Below, in pieces: positions 37,167-45,059 of a stretch of 64,000 nucleotides of DNA. Below the pieces are notes generated by a model. The model was not told the DNA's origin, did no database searches, and saw only the letters and a list, made by a program, of their open reading frames with translations. The position numbers and the translations under genes were made by a program. Within the stretch, counting starts at the first letter, position 1, and every line of letters starts with the position of its first letter. Origin of the DNA: Marinobacter bohaiensis. GTDB lineage: Bacteria; Pseudomonadota; Gammaproteobacteria; Pseudomonadales; Oleiphilaceae. The stretch is taken from the NCBI RefSeq assembly GCF_003258515.1, contig NZ_QGEH01000001.1, positions 1,116,001 to 1,180,000 of the forward strand. The letters run 5' to 3'.

Positions 37167-37224
37167 GACTTTTGTCTAATGGTTGGTGTGTATTTCTAGA
37201 TATATCTTGCTATCAGATATATCG
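37167..37224 (+). promoter_or_regulatory. Shared promoter/operator architecture upstream of the plus-strand catabolic operon
   Basis: GACTTTTGTCTAAT (37167-37180), a 17-base gap, AGATATATCT (37198-37207), a 7-base gap, AGATATATCG (37215-37224). TTGTCT is a plausible -35 box and the first palindrome overlaps the -10 region. The same elements and exact gaps recur at 2277-2334 and 52830-52887 (minus strand), and the palindrome recurs at the padR promoter. The start codon of the first gene is 120 bases downstream. Confidence 0.8.
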
Positions 37225-37343
37225 AAAATTACAAAAAAGATCGCACAATACCTATGGAAAACCACCCCGCAACCCGTTGCTTTCAGTGCCTTTGCCGTCC
37301 TCCGGTGGTGGCCTGCCACGCACGGCGAATGAAGAGGTGAAGC

Positions 37344-38075
37344 ATGACGCACGTTGAAACCCGCGATGTGGAATATGTTCAGGACGACACCCGCATGCTC
37401 GGTTATTTCTGTTCGCCACGGGATGCGGCGCCCGGGAGCTGTCCCGGGGTGCTGGTCGTGCACGGCGCCGAAGGTATGACCAAGCACGTCATGGCCAGCG
37501 CCGAGCGGCTGGCGGCCCTGGGGTACGCCGCCCTCGCTGTGGACTTGTGGGGCGGGCGCAAGCGGCTCAACGGACCGGCTGAATTCGACGACATGATAGG
37601 GCTTTTTGCTGAAGACCGGACACTTTGGATGGGGCGCATGGAGGCGGCCCGCGAGACGCTCCGGGCGCAGTCGTCGACCCATCCCGGCAAGCTGGGCGGT
37701 CTCGGCTACTGTTTTGGCGGTTCCTCGGTGCTGGAGTTTGTTCGCAGCGGCGGTGAGTTGCAGGGCGTGGTGAGTTTCCACGGCGGTATCAACCTGGTCC
37801 ACGACGACTGGTCGGATGCCTGCGGCGAGGCCCGGGCACTGATCTGCACCGGTGCCGACGACCCCATGGCCAATGCCGACGACCTGGCCCGTGTGCAGGA
37901 GGCCATGACCCAGGCCGGACTTGGTTGGGAGGTCAATCTGTACGGCCACACCAGGCATGCCTTTACCGAGGCCGACGGCCCCGGAACGCCCCCGTTTGCG
38001 GCCTACAGTGCCACCGCTGATTGCCGCTCTTGGCACGCCATGACGGGCTTCTTCGAGGATGTTTTCGGGCAGTGA
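37344..38075 (+). CDS. Dienelactone hydrolase-family protein
   Basis: A 243-residue alpha/beta hydrolase. The catalytic Cys is C123 in GYCFGG, the same number as in the classical dienelactone hydrolase; D172 (GADDP) and H205 (HTRHAFT) complete the triad, and E43 (HGAEG) matches the mobile Glu. The family opens lactones formed in aromatic ring-cleavage routes. It is first in the plus-strand catabolic operon, just behind the operator pair, and has GAAGAGG before its start. The actual lactone or ester substrate is not known. Confidence 0.87.
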   Translation: MTHVETRDVEYVQDDTRMLGYFCSPRDAAPGSCPGVLVVHGAEGMTKHVMASAERLAALGYAALAVDLWGGRKRLNGPAEFDDMIGLFAEDRTLWMGRMEAARETLRAQSSTHPGKLGGLGYCFGGSSVLEFVRSGGELQGVVSFHGGINLVHDDWSDACGEARALICTGADDPMANADDLARVQEAMTQAGLGWEVNLYGHTRHAFTEADGPGTPPFAAYSATADCRSWHAMTGFFEDVFGQ

Positions 38076-38127
38076 GGGGCTGGGTGCCCCGTCACGCGAC
38101 GACGCATGTCAGTAACAGGAGTGAATG

Positions 38128-38910
38128 ATGGATCTTGGTATCGCCGGGCGCAGGGCCTTTATCTGCGGATCGTCCCAGGGGCTGGGGCTGGCTTGTGCCC
38201 GCTCCCTGCTGGGGGAAGGCGTGGCGGTGACTCTGAACGGCCGCGACGAGGACAAGCTGCGGACAGTGGTCGACACCCTGCGAAAGGATTTCCCCCAAGC
38301 CGAAATCGGTCATGTTGCGGCGGATCTCACCACCCGCGAGGGGCGCGCTGCGATCCTCAGGGCCGTGCCGGATGTGGACATCCTCGTCACCAATAACGCG
38401 GGCCCGGCGCCCGGCGCGTTGGAGGACTGGGACGAGCCGGCCCTGGATGCGGCCATGGAAGCCAATTTCATGCCCGCAGTGCAGTTAATCCGGGCCTACA
38501 TCCCCGGCATGCGTCGCCGCGGTTTCGGCCGCGTCGTCAACATTACCTCGGCGATGGTGAAGTCCCCGCACTACATGATGGGGCTGTCCACTTCCGCCCG
38601 CGCCGCCCTGACGGCCATCAGCAAGGCCATCAGCCGAGAAGTGGCGGTGGACAACGTCACCCTCAACAACCTCCTGCCCGAGCGGGTGGATACCCCGCGC
38701 CAGGAATTCATGCTGCAGCGGCTGATGAAGAAGGAAGGAATCGGCCGGGACGAGGCACGGGAGCGCAACTGTCGCTCCATCGCCGCCGGCCGGTATGGCC
38801 GACCGGAGGAGTTCGGCGATGCCTGTGCATACCTGTGCAGCGCCCAGGCCGCGTTTATCTCCGGCCAGAACCTACAGCTCGACGGTGGTTCCTATGACGG
38901 CCTGGTCTGA
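38128..38910 (+). CDS. SDR-family protein lacking the usual catalytic Tyr-Lys pair
   Basis: A 260-residue Rossmann-fold protein of the short-chain dehydrogenase superfamily. The nucleotide motif is CGSSQGLGLA (T replaced by C) and NNAGPAPG follows at 89-96. S141 of the active site is present, but where YxxxK is expected (residues 154-158) the sequence is STSAR, so Tyr is Ser and Lys is Arg. This fits the atypical BKR-like SDR group, whose members lack a perfect catalytic tetrad. It may catalyse a non-redox step or bind an intermediate. ATG at 38128 is better spaced from AGGAG than the one at 38125. Confidence 0.85.
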   Translation: MDLGIAGRRAFICGSSQGLGLACARSLLGEGVAVTLNGRDEDKLRTVVDTLRKDFPQAEIGHVAADLTTREGRAAILRAVPDVDILVTNNAGPAPGALEDWDEPALDAAMEANFMPAVQLIRAYIPGMRRRGFGRVVNITSAMVKSPHYMMGLSTSARAALTAISKAISREVAVDNVTLNNLLPERVDTPRQEFMLQRLMKKEGIGRDEARERNCRSIAAGRYGRPEEFGDACAYLCSAQAAFISGQNLQLDGGSYDGLV

Positions 38911-38944
38911 CCGGAGCGGGCGCGAACCGGAGGAGATAAGCGGT

Positions 38945-39340
38945 ATGACGCGTGGGGAGCAGGACAGCCGACTGGCCATCCTGGAATTCGAGCGAGTTCG
39001 TCAGCGTGCCCTCACCGAGCCGGATCTGGGCGTGTTGGAAGGGCTGCTGGCCGACGACCTGGTGCATATTCACAGCACCGGCATGGTTCACGACAAGCCG
39101 GCTTTCCTCAACCACATCCGCAGGATGGGCGGCTTCGTCTCGATCGAGCGTGAGGTGCCCGAGATACGGGTCGAGGGACACCTGGCCGTCGTCACCGGCG
39201 TCACCATTAACACGGTGCGCTCGCTGGAAACCGGTGAGCGAATGGTCCGCCACGGATTCTCCACCCTGATTCTACGTCAGGTGGAGCAGCGCTGGGAGGT
39301 GGTGCTGTCCCAACTGACTCCGGTTCGCGACAGGTCCTGA
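38945..39340 (+). CDS. NTF2-like (SnoaL/DUF4440-type) protein
   Basis: A 131-residue protein with the cone-shaped NTF2-like fold pattern: an N-terminal helix (LAILEFERVRQRALTEPDLGVLEGLLADDLVHIHSTGMVHDKPAFL) followed by sheet strands ending RWEVVLSQLTPVR. Members include isomerases, dehydratases and aromatic-ring polyketide cyclases, and many have no known activity. The His residues in DLVHIHSTG line the usual pocket. It is embedded in the catabolic operon, so a role on a pathway intermediate is probable. GGAGGAG lies upstream of the ATG. Confidence 0.78.
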   Translation: MTRGEQDSRLAILEFERVRQRALTEPDLGVLEGLLADDLVHIHSTGMVHDKPAFLNHIRRMGGFVSIEREVPEIRVEGHLAVVTGVTINTVRSLETGERMVRHGFSTLILRQVEQRWEVVLSQLTPVRDRS

Positions 39341-39376
39341 CCTGTCTGGACGTTCATTCGTGAAAGGAAAAACAAG

Positions 39377-40231
39377 ATGAAACTGGTGCGATTTACGGAA
39401 AGCGGGACCACCCGTATCGGCAAGGTTGTGGGCGACCGGGTGGTGGACCTGTCCGGTGTGGCCGGCGTGGGGCACTCCATGCGGCAGTTGCTGGGCGACC
39501 TGCCGCAACTGCGCTCTGACCTGGAGGGCGTGGCCGAGCCGGCCTTTCCGATGGACAAGGTGCGCCTGGAGGCGCCGGTCAACGATCCGCAGAAGTTCCT
39601 GGGGATCGGGATGAACTATGCCAAACACGCCGAGGAGGCGCGCCAGGCCGGCATCAAAATTCCCGAGAGCCAGCTCTGGTTCAACAAGCAGGTCAGTTGC
39701 CTGAACGGGCCTTTCGATCCGGTGGTCAAGCCGCAGGAGTCGGACATGCTCGACTACGAGATCGAATTGGGCGTGGTCATCGGTCGCCGCTGCCGTCACG
39801 TGAAGGCGGATGGCGCACGTGCGGTGATCGCCGGTTACCTGATCGTCAACGATGTGTCCACCCGGGACTGGCTGCACAAGTCGCCCACGTTCACTCTCGG
39901 TAAGTCGTTCGACACGCACGGCCCTATCGGCCCCTGGCTGACCACCGATGATGAGATCGCCGACCCGCTGAACCTGGACATGAAACTGACGGTCAATGGC
40001 GAGGTGCGCCAGCATTCCCGCACCAACGACATGATCTATGACATCTACCAGCAGATCGAATACCTCTCCACGGTGATGACCCTGGAGCCCGGTGACATCC
40101 TGGCAACGGGCACGCCATCGGGTATCGGTGCACCCACAGGCAACTTCCTGGAGGAGGGCGACGTGGTGCGGCTGGACATTGAATCCTTGGGCTACATCGA
40201 GAACCGGGTGGTCGGTGACGGCCGGGGCTGA
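39377..40231 (+). CDS. Fumarylacetoacetate hydrolase-family protein (plus-strand operon)
   Basis: A 284-residue FAH-fold enzyme. The metal ligands E128 and E130 are seen in LDYEIELGVVIG, with further ligands around NDVSTRDW, and LEPGDILATGTPSGIG closes the pocket. The family splits C-C bonds of acylpyruvates (fumarylpyruvate, acetylpyruvate), decarboxylates oxaloacetate-like acids or isomerises ring-cleavage products. A second FAH-family gene is at 48206-49075 in the facing operon. The substrate probably is a 2,4-dioxo or muconate-type acid. AAAGGAAAAAC precedes the start. Confidence 0.87.
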   Translation: MKLVRFTESGTTRIGKVVGDRVVDLSGVAGVGHSMRQLLGDLPQLRSDLEGVAEPAFPMDKVRLEAPVNDPQKFLGIGMNYAKHAEEARQAGIKIPESQLWFNKQVSCLNGPFDPVVKPQESDMLDYEIELGVVIGRRCRHVKADGARAVIAGYLIVNDVSTRDWLHKSPTFTLGKSFDTHGPIGPWLTTDDEIADPLNLDMKLTVNGEVRQHSRTNDMIYDIYQQIEYLSTVMTLEPGDILATGTPSGIGAPTGNFLEEGDVVRLDIESLGYIENRVVGDGRG

Positions 40232-40277
40232 CGCCGGTGTGTACACCGATCCGTTGATCTATCGAGGAGCAAATGGC

Positions 40278-41552
40278 ATGGCCAGTGACGATTATCGTGA
40301 CTACATCCTGCCGCCGGACACCTTTCGTATCCAGGCGGCGCGGGGGGTGGACCCCAAGACCTATACCGAGCGCATGCTCTCCAACGAGAAGGGCGCCAAG
40401 CTGCGCGACGAGTGGAAGGCCGCCCTTGATGAGCCCTTTCAGGGTGTCACGCCCGACGGCGAGGTGGAGCATGGTCTGTTTGATCTTGAGGATGAAGGCT
40501 TTGATGTGGCGCCTGCGGTGGCGGCGGCAGAGGCGTTCCTGGAGACGCTGGATGAGGCCCAGCGCAAGCAGGTCGGCTATCCGGTGGACGCCCCGGAATG
40601 GCGGGGCTGGTATAACCCGGAGATTCAGTTCAACGACAACGGTGTACGCCTGGAGAACATGTCGGAGGGTTCGCGCCAGGCGTTCCTGAAACTGCTGCAG
40701 GCGTTTACCAGCGAAAAGGGGTTCACCAAGATCCGGCGACTGATGGACGCCAACCACTTTCTGGGCGAACTGTACGACCTTAACAACATCATGAACCGGT
40801 GGAGCTATCACGTTCTGATGTTCGGCGAGCCGTCCACCACAAAGCCCTGGGGCTGGAGCCTGTACGGCCATCACGCTGCCATCTGCTGTTTCGTCGTGGG
40901 GCGTCAGTTGGTGATCTCGCCCACCTTTATGGGGGTGGAGCCCAAGCACATCGACCGCGGCGACGGAGAGGCTTTCACTCTGCTCACCGGCGAGGAGAGC
41001 CTGGGGCTGGCGCTGATGCAGTCGCTATCGCCGGCGCTGCGCGATCGGGCCACGATCTATGGGTTGATGGAAGATCCGGCCATGCCGGACTGGCGCTTCA
41101 ACTTTGCCGACCAGCGCCACCTTGGCGGCGCCTGCCAGGACAACCGTGTGATTCCGCTTGAGGGCATACGTGCCTCGGAATTGGATCGATCCCAGCGCGC
41201 CAAACTGATGCAGGTGATCGAGACCTTCCTGGAATTTTTGCCCGACGGTCCGCGCGCGGCGCGTATGCGGCTCGTCGAGAGCCACCTGGACGACACCTGG
41301 TGGAACTGGATCGGCGGCTGCGGCGATGACGACGTTTTCTACTACCGCATCCAGAGCCCGGTGATCATGATCGAGTTCGACCATCACAGCGGCATGTGGC
41401 TGGGCAATGAGGAACCCGCCAAGTTCCACATCCACACCATCACTCGCATTCCCAACGGTAATGACTACGGCAAGGCCTTGCTGGATCAGTTCCAGAAGCA
41501 TTGTGGATGCGGTGTTCATGGCCCCGATCGGGGGCCGGGGCAGGCGGGATAG
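40278..41552 (+). CDS. DUF3500-family protein
   Basis: A 424-residue cytoplasmic protein matching the DUF3500 family, recognised by WGWSLYGHHAAICCFVVGRQLVISPTFMGVEPKHI and the later WWNWIG and FDHHSGMWLGNEEPAKFHIHTITR. The dense conserved His, Trp and Glu residues look like an active site or metal site, but no catalytic activity is established for the family to my knowledge. ATG at 40278 has GAGGAG eight bases upstream. Its place between an FAH enzyme and a porin within a ring-degradation operon suggests a catabolic enzyme, probably a hydrolase or lyase, as inference only. Confidence 0.8.
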   Translation: MASDDYRDYILPPDTFRIQAARGVDPKTYTERMLSNEKGAKLRDEWKAALDEPFQGVTPDGEVEHGLFDLEDEGFDVAPAVAAAEAFLETLDEAQRKQVGYPVDAPEWRGWYNPEIQFNDNGVRLENMSEGSRQAFLKLLQAFTSEKGFTKIRRLMDANHFLGELYDLNNIMNRWSYHVLMFGEPSTTKPWGWSLYGHHAAICCFVVGRQLVISPTFMGVEPKHIDRGDGEAFTLLTGEESLGLALMQSLSPALRDRATIYGLMEDPAMPDWRFNFADQRHLGGACQDNRVIPLEGIRASELDRSQRAKLMQVIETFLEFLPDGPRAARMRLVESHLDDTWWNWIGGCGDDDVFYYRIQSPVIMIEFDHHSGMWLGNEEPAKFHIHTITRIPNGNDYGKALLDQFQKHCGCGVHGPDRGPGQAG

Positions 41553-41891
41553 CCGCTCCGTCCCCAGGTCGGTCACCTCGTTGTTGTGTCGGAGGTGACT
41601 TGCCCCGGTTGCTGCATCGGGAATGCATCCGGGGCCCTTTTAGCCGCTAGCGGGACCGTTATCTCAAGACTGAGCCTTTTCCCGGGCTGGCTGTACGCCG
41701 GGCCGTTGGGCCTGCCTTTGTCTGGAATACGGTCGCGAGCTGGTATCGATACACGCCGCGGAAGCGCGTCCGGGCGACGCGGAGGAGGGCATGACACGCC
41801 GCCGGAATTCCGGTCAGGCCCAGAAAAACAGCGCTTTTATTCCAATCCATAACAAGACAGAAGCACACGAGAGAACAAGAGGGGCAACACA
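41553..41891 (+). other. Intergenic region between DUF3500 gene and porin gene
   Basis: About 340 bases without a supported gene. It holds the hairpin at 41603-41634 and, at its end, AGAGGGGC as ribosome-binding site of the porin. I saw no AGATATATCT site here, so the porin may depend on read-through or on a separate promoter that I cannot define. Confidence 0.5.
41603..41634 (+). terminator. Hairpin after the DUF3500 gene
   Basis: CCCCGG (41603-41608) with CCGGGG (41629-41634) and an inner TGCAT/ATGCA pair, followed by CCCTTTT. This resembles a rho-independent terminator and would reduce read-through into the porin gene. Confidence 0.65.
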
Positions 41892-43220
41892 ATGACAATA
41901 AAGTTGATATCCAGGTTGGGCTCTTTCATCGTTTCGTTTTTCCTGCTGTTCAGTCCGGTCGGTCATGCGGCCGAGGCATCCGGGGAATCCGTGGATTCGC
42001 TCAACGACTGGCTGGCACAAGGGACGTTTTTCGGTGAGCTGAAAACGATGACCTTCTTCAAGACCTACGAAGGCATCATCGACGACAAACGGACCCATTC
42101 GTTCGGCGGCGAGTTTCAGTATCGCAGCGCCGATCTCCACGGTTTCAGTTTCGGCGTGGGTGAATACTCCGCCTACAATTTCGGCCTGAATCCGTCCAAC
42201 CCGGACGAGACCGAGGGCTATGTGCCGTCCGACAACATCACCATGATCGGCAAGGCCTTCCTGCGCTACCGGGGCGCTGGTTTCGATCTCAAGGGCGGCC
42301 GCATCGGGCTGGATACACCCTTTGCCAACGAAGGTGACGGCCGCACCATGATCCCGGCGCTGTACGAAGGTTTCGGTGGCACTTACGCACTGCCGTTCAA
42401 TCCCGACATCAAGGTGTACGGCTACCGCATTTTCCGCTTCAAGCCCTTCAGCGAAGACAGCTTCATCAAGGGGGACGCCGGTAATCCGGAGATCCCCGAA
42501 ACCGACACGCCGCAGACGGACAGCAATGGCTTTGCCACTGCGGGTGTGCGCTGGGGACATCGCTACGGCGCCAATGCCGAGGCCTGGTACTACAACTTCG
42601 ACAAGCGCCTGCAACTGGCCTATGCCGGTTTCCAGATGCCGCTGGATTCCCTGAAGATGGATTCCTGGACCCCCTTCTGGGCTCTGCAGTACGTCAAGGA
42701 ATGGGACGTCTCCGATCAGGCGGCACCGTTTGAGAACGTGGACACGGACCTGTATTCCGGCCGTGTAGGCATCAATTCTCGCAACGACAAGATCTACCTC
42801 GCCGCGACCTATGTCCCCCACAAGGACGACGCTTTCCTCAGCGGCGCCTACGTCGCGCCCTACAGCTACGGTATCTACAACTCCACGCCGATCGAGGATG
42901 GCCAGCCGCTGGCGTCCATGGCCACCAAAGACCAGCCGGGGCGCTCCTATTCACTGCGCTATGTGCACCATGACGACAAGCTGCTGGCGGTTCTGGGCCT
43001 GACGCGCTTTGAACTGGAGGAATCGACCGGGATCAACTACCCGCTGGATGAATCCGAATTCAACGCCGGCTTCGTGATCCTGGGTTACAACGTCACCGAT
43101 CGTTTCGGGCTGCAGTTCGAAGGGGATTACATCGACTCCGACTCCGACGTGACCGGCGCCTATCACGCCGAGCGTATCCGCATCACCTACAAACTGGGCA
43201 ACGCGCCGGGGCACGGTTAG
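41892..43220 (+). CDS. OprD-type outer-membrane porin
   Basis: A 442-residue exported barrel protein. A signal peptide (about residues 1-26, ending GHAAE) precedes a long run of amphipathic strands; GEFQYRSADLHGFSFGVGEYSAYNFGLNP, FLRYRGAGFDLKGGRIGLDTPF and ITYKLG resemble the OprD family of substrate-specific channels, many of which admit aromatic acids and are encoded with their catabolic genes. It would bring the operon's substrate across the outer membrane. The C terminus (APGHG) extends a few residues beyond the last strand. Confidence 0.8.
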   Translation: MTIKLISRLGSFIVSFFLLFSPVGHAAEASGESVDSLNDWLAQGTFFGELKTMTFFKTYEGIIDDKRTHSFGGEFQYRSADLHGFSFGVGEYSAYNFGLNPSNPDETEGYVPSDNITMIGKAFLRYRGAGFDLKGGRIGLDTPFANEGDGRTMIPALYEGFGGTYALPFNPDIKVYGYRIFRFKPFSEDSFIKGDAGNPEIPETDTPQTDSNGFATAGVRWGHRYGANAEAWYYNFDKRLQLAYAGFQMPLDSLKMDSWTPFWALQYVKEWDVSDQAAPFENVDTDLYSGRVGINSRNDKIYLAATYVPHKDDAFLSGAYVAPYSYGIYNSTPIEDGQPLASMATKDQPGRSYSLRYVHHDDKLLAVLGLTRFELEESTGINYPLDESEFNAGFVILGYNVTDRFGLQFEGDYIDSDSDVTGAYHAERIRITYKLGNAPGHG

Positions 43221-43285
43221 CCGCCTTTCGACAAGGGGCGCCCGCGGGTGCCGGCGCCCCGTTCTTCGCCAGCGAGGTCAAACCC

Positions 43286-43675
43286 ATGCAGCGACGACAG
43301 AGCATCTATATCGACGGGTTCGCACACAGGAACCCCATTCCGGCAGCCTGCCGCGTGGACGGCATGCTTTATTCGGGCGTGATCTACGGGCGTGATCCCG
43401 CCACCGGAAAAATGGCCGACGGGCTGGAGTCGCAGTGCGCCCTAATGTTCGGGCATGTTCGCAGCATCCTTGAGGTGGCCGGCGGCAGCACCGCCGACAT
43501 CATCAAGATGACCCTGTGGATGCAGGACAAGTCCCAGCGCGACGTGGTGAACCGACACTGGGAGCGGCTGTTCCCGGACCCGCAGTCGCGCCCGGCGCGT
43601 CACGCGCTGGATGGAAACTTCACCGGTAACATGCTGATCCAGTGCGATTTCGTGGCGGTACTGGCGAACCGCTGA
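43286..43675 (+). CDS. RidA/YjgF-family protein
   Basis: A 129-residue RidA-superfamily protein. The conserved Arg that binds the substrate carboxylate is in SRPARHALDGNFTGNMLIQCDFVAVL near the C terminus. RidA hydrolyses reactive imines or enamines; members in aromatic routes act as 2-aminomuconate deaminases. Its location in the catabolic operon suggests either deamination of an amino-substituted cleavage product or clean-up of reactive enol intermediates. It follows the porin by 65 bases. Confidence 0.85.
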   Translation: MQRRQSIYIDGFAHRNPIPAACRVDGMLYSGVIYGRDPATGKMADGLESQCALMFGHVRSILEVAGGSTADIIKMTLWMQDKSQRDVVNRHWERLFPDPQSRPARHALDGNFTGNMLIQCDFVAVLANR

Positions 43676-43715
43676 TCCCACCGTGACACCTGGTGTATAC
43701 GCAGAGGACCTTTCC

Positions 43716-44939
43716 ATGACGTTCGATAGCGGTAACCGCCGTCAGCGTGTACAGCTCATTGTGGTGCTGGGCATCCTCAGCGCGGCGTCCTCCCTGGGCA
43801 CGGACATCTACTTGCCGGGGCTGCCGGCGCTGACCGAGGAGTTTCGGGCCGATCCGGCCGTTACCCAGTACAGCCTGAGTCTGTTCTTCATCGGCCTGGC
43901 GGTGGGTCAGTTTCTCTATGGTCCCATCGCCGATCGCTACGGCCGCAAGCCGGTGCTGTACTTCGGGTTCACGTTGTACCTGTTGGGCTGCGTGGCCGGT
44001 GCCCTGGCGGGGTCGGTCACCACGCTGATCCTGGCGCGGGCGCTGCAGGGCCTGGGGGCCGCCACGGGCCAGGTGATTCCCCGAGCCATCGTGCGTGATC
44101 GTTTCTCCGGTGCGCAGGCGGCCCGTGTGATTTCCTTCGTGATCATGGTGATGGCCATTGCCCCGCTGGTGGCCCCGCTGATTGGGAGCCTGGTGCTGAG
44201 TGTGGCGTCCTGGCGTGCGATTTTCTGGCTGTTGGCGGCCTACGCCACCCTTGGTTTGCTGGCTTCGGCGCTGTGGCTGGGCGAGTCCCACGGTGTCGAC
44301 AAACGCGCGCGCCACGGTAGCCTGCCAGCCCAGTACCTGGGCTATTTCGAGCTGCTGCAGCGCGGACCTTTCCCGCTGTTCCTCGCGTGTGGGGTGCAGA
44401 TGTTCGCCGTGCTGTTTGCCTTCGTCTCCGCCAGTTCCTTCATCTACATCGACCAGTTCGGCGTCGACGACTCCCTGTTTGGTTTCTACTTCAGCTTCAA
44501 CATGATCGCGATGCTGTTGGGGAATCTGATTAATGGCCGGCTGGTCGTGCGCTACGGGTATCTGCCCATGCTGGGCATCGCCGTGAGCAACACCCTGATC
44601 TGGAGCATTGTCCTGCTCGTCATGGCCGTTACCGGCGTGGGTGGGCTCTGGGGCATCGTGATCCCGGCCTTCCTCATGTTGCTGACCGTCAGTATGGCCG
44701 GAGCCAATACCATCGCCGGGCTGCTGGATCTGGCACCGGATACCGCCGGCGCGGCTTCGGCGCTGTTCGGCGTGACCCAGTTCGGCTGCGCGGCGCTGGC
44801 GGCTTCCCTGGTCGGCGCACTGGGCAGTGACGCCGTGGCCATGGCCAGTGTGACCTGTGCCGCGGCGACTGGCGCAACACTGACCTACAGACTGTTGCGG
44901 CGCCGCTTGACCGGGACCGCAGTGGAAGAAGCGGCTTAA
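43716..44939 (+). CDS. Bcr/CflA-family MFS exporter
   Basis: A 407-residue membrane protein with twelve helices. LGTDIYLPGLPALTEEF near the N terminus and GPIADRYGRKPVL in loop 2-3 are typical of the Bcr/CflA drug-resistance subfamily. ATG at 43716 has GAGGAC upstream and removes eleven non-family residues. It follows ridA by 40 bases, so it may be the last gene of the operon, removing a toxic intermediate or surplus substrate. The transported compound is unknown. Confidence 0.87.
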   Translation: MTFDSGNRRQRVQLIVVLGILSAASSLGTDIYLPGLPALTEEFRADPAVTQYSLSLFFIGLAVGQFLYGPIADRYGRKPVLYFGFTLYLLGCVAGALAGSVTTLILARALQGLGAATGQVIPRAIVRDRFSGAQAARVISFVIMVMAIAPLVAPLIGSLVLSVASWRAIFWLLAAYATLGLLASALWLGESHGVDKRARHGSLPAQYLGYFELLQRGPFPLFLACGVQMFAVLFAFVSASSFIYIDQFGVDDSLFGFYFSFNMIAMLLGNLINGRLVVRYGYLPMLGIAVSNTLIWSIVLLVMAVTGVGGLWGIVIPAFLMLLTVSMAGANTIAGLLDLAPDTAGAASALFGVTQFGCAALAASLVGALGSDAVAMASVTCAAATGATLTYRLLRRRLTGTAVEEAA

Positions 44940-44980
44940 TCGCTGTCCGAACCGGTCGCCCACTCCGGCCGGTGCCAGCA

Positions 44981-45038
44981 TTGTTTGCATGTCAGGCGGA
45001 TGCTATATTTCAGATATATCTAAAATTAAGTTATATGC
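44981..45038 (+). promoter_or_regulatory. padR promoter with overlapping operator
   Basis: TTGTTT (44981-44986) and TATATT (45004-45009) form a -35/-10 pair with a 17-base spacer. AGATATATCT (45012-45021) begins two bases after the -10, and a weaker copy AGTTATATGC (45029-45038, seven of ten) follows after seven bases, the same gap as in the three catabolic promoters. This position fits autorepression. The GACTTTTGTCTAAT element is absent here. Confidence 0.75.
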
Positions 45039-45059
45039 GATGAGAGTGGAGTAGCCAGC

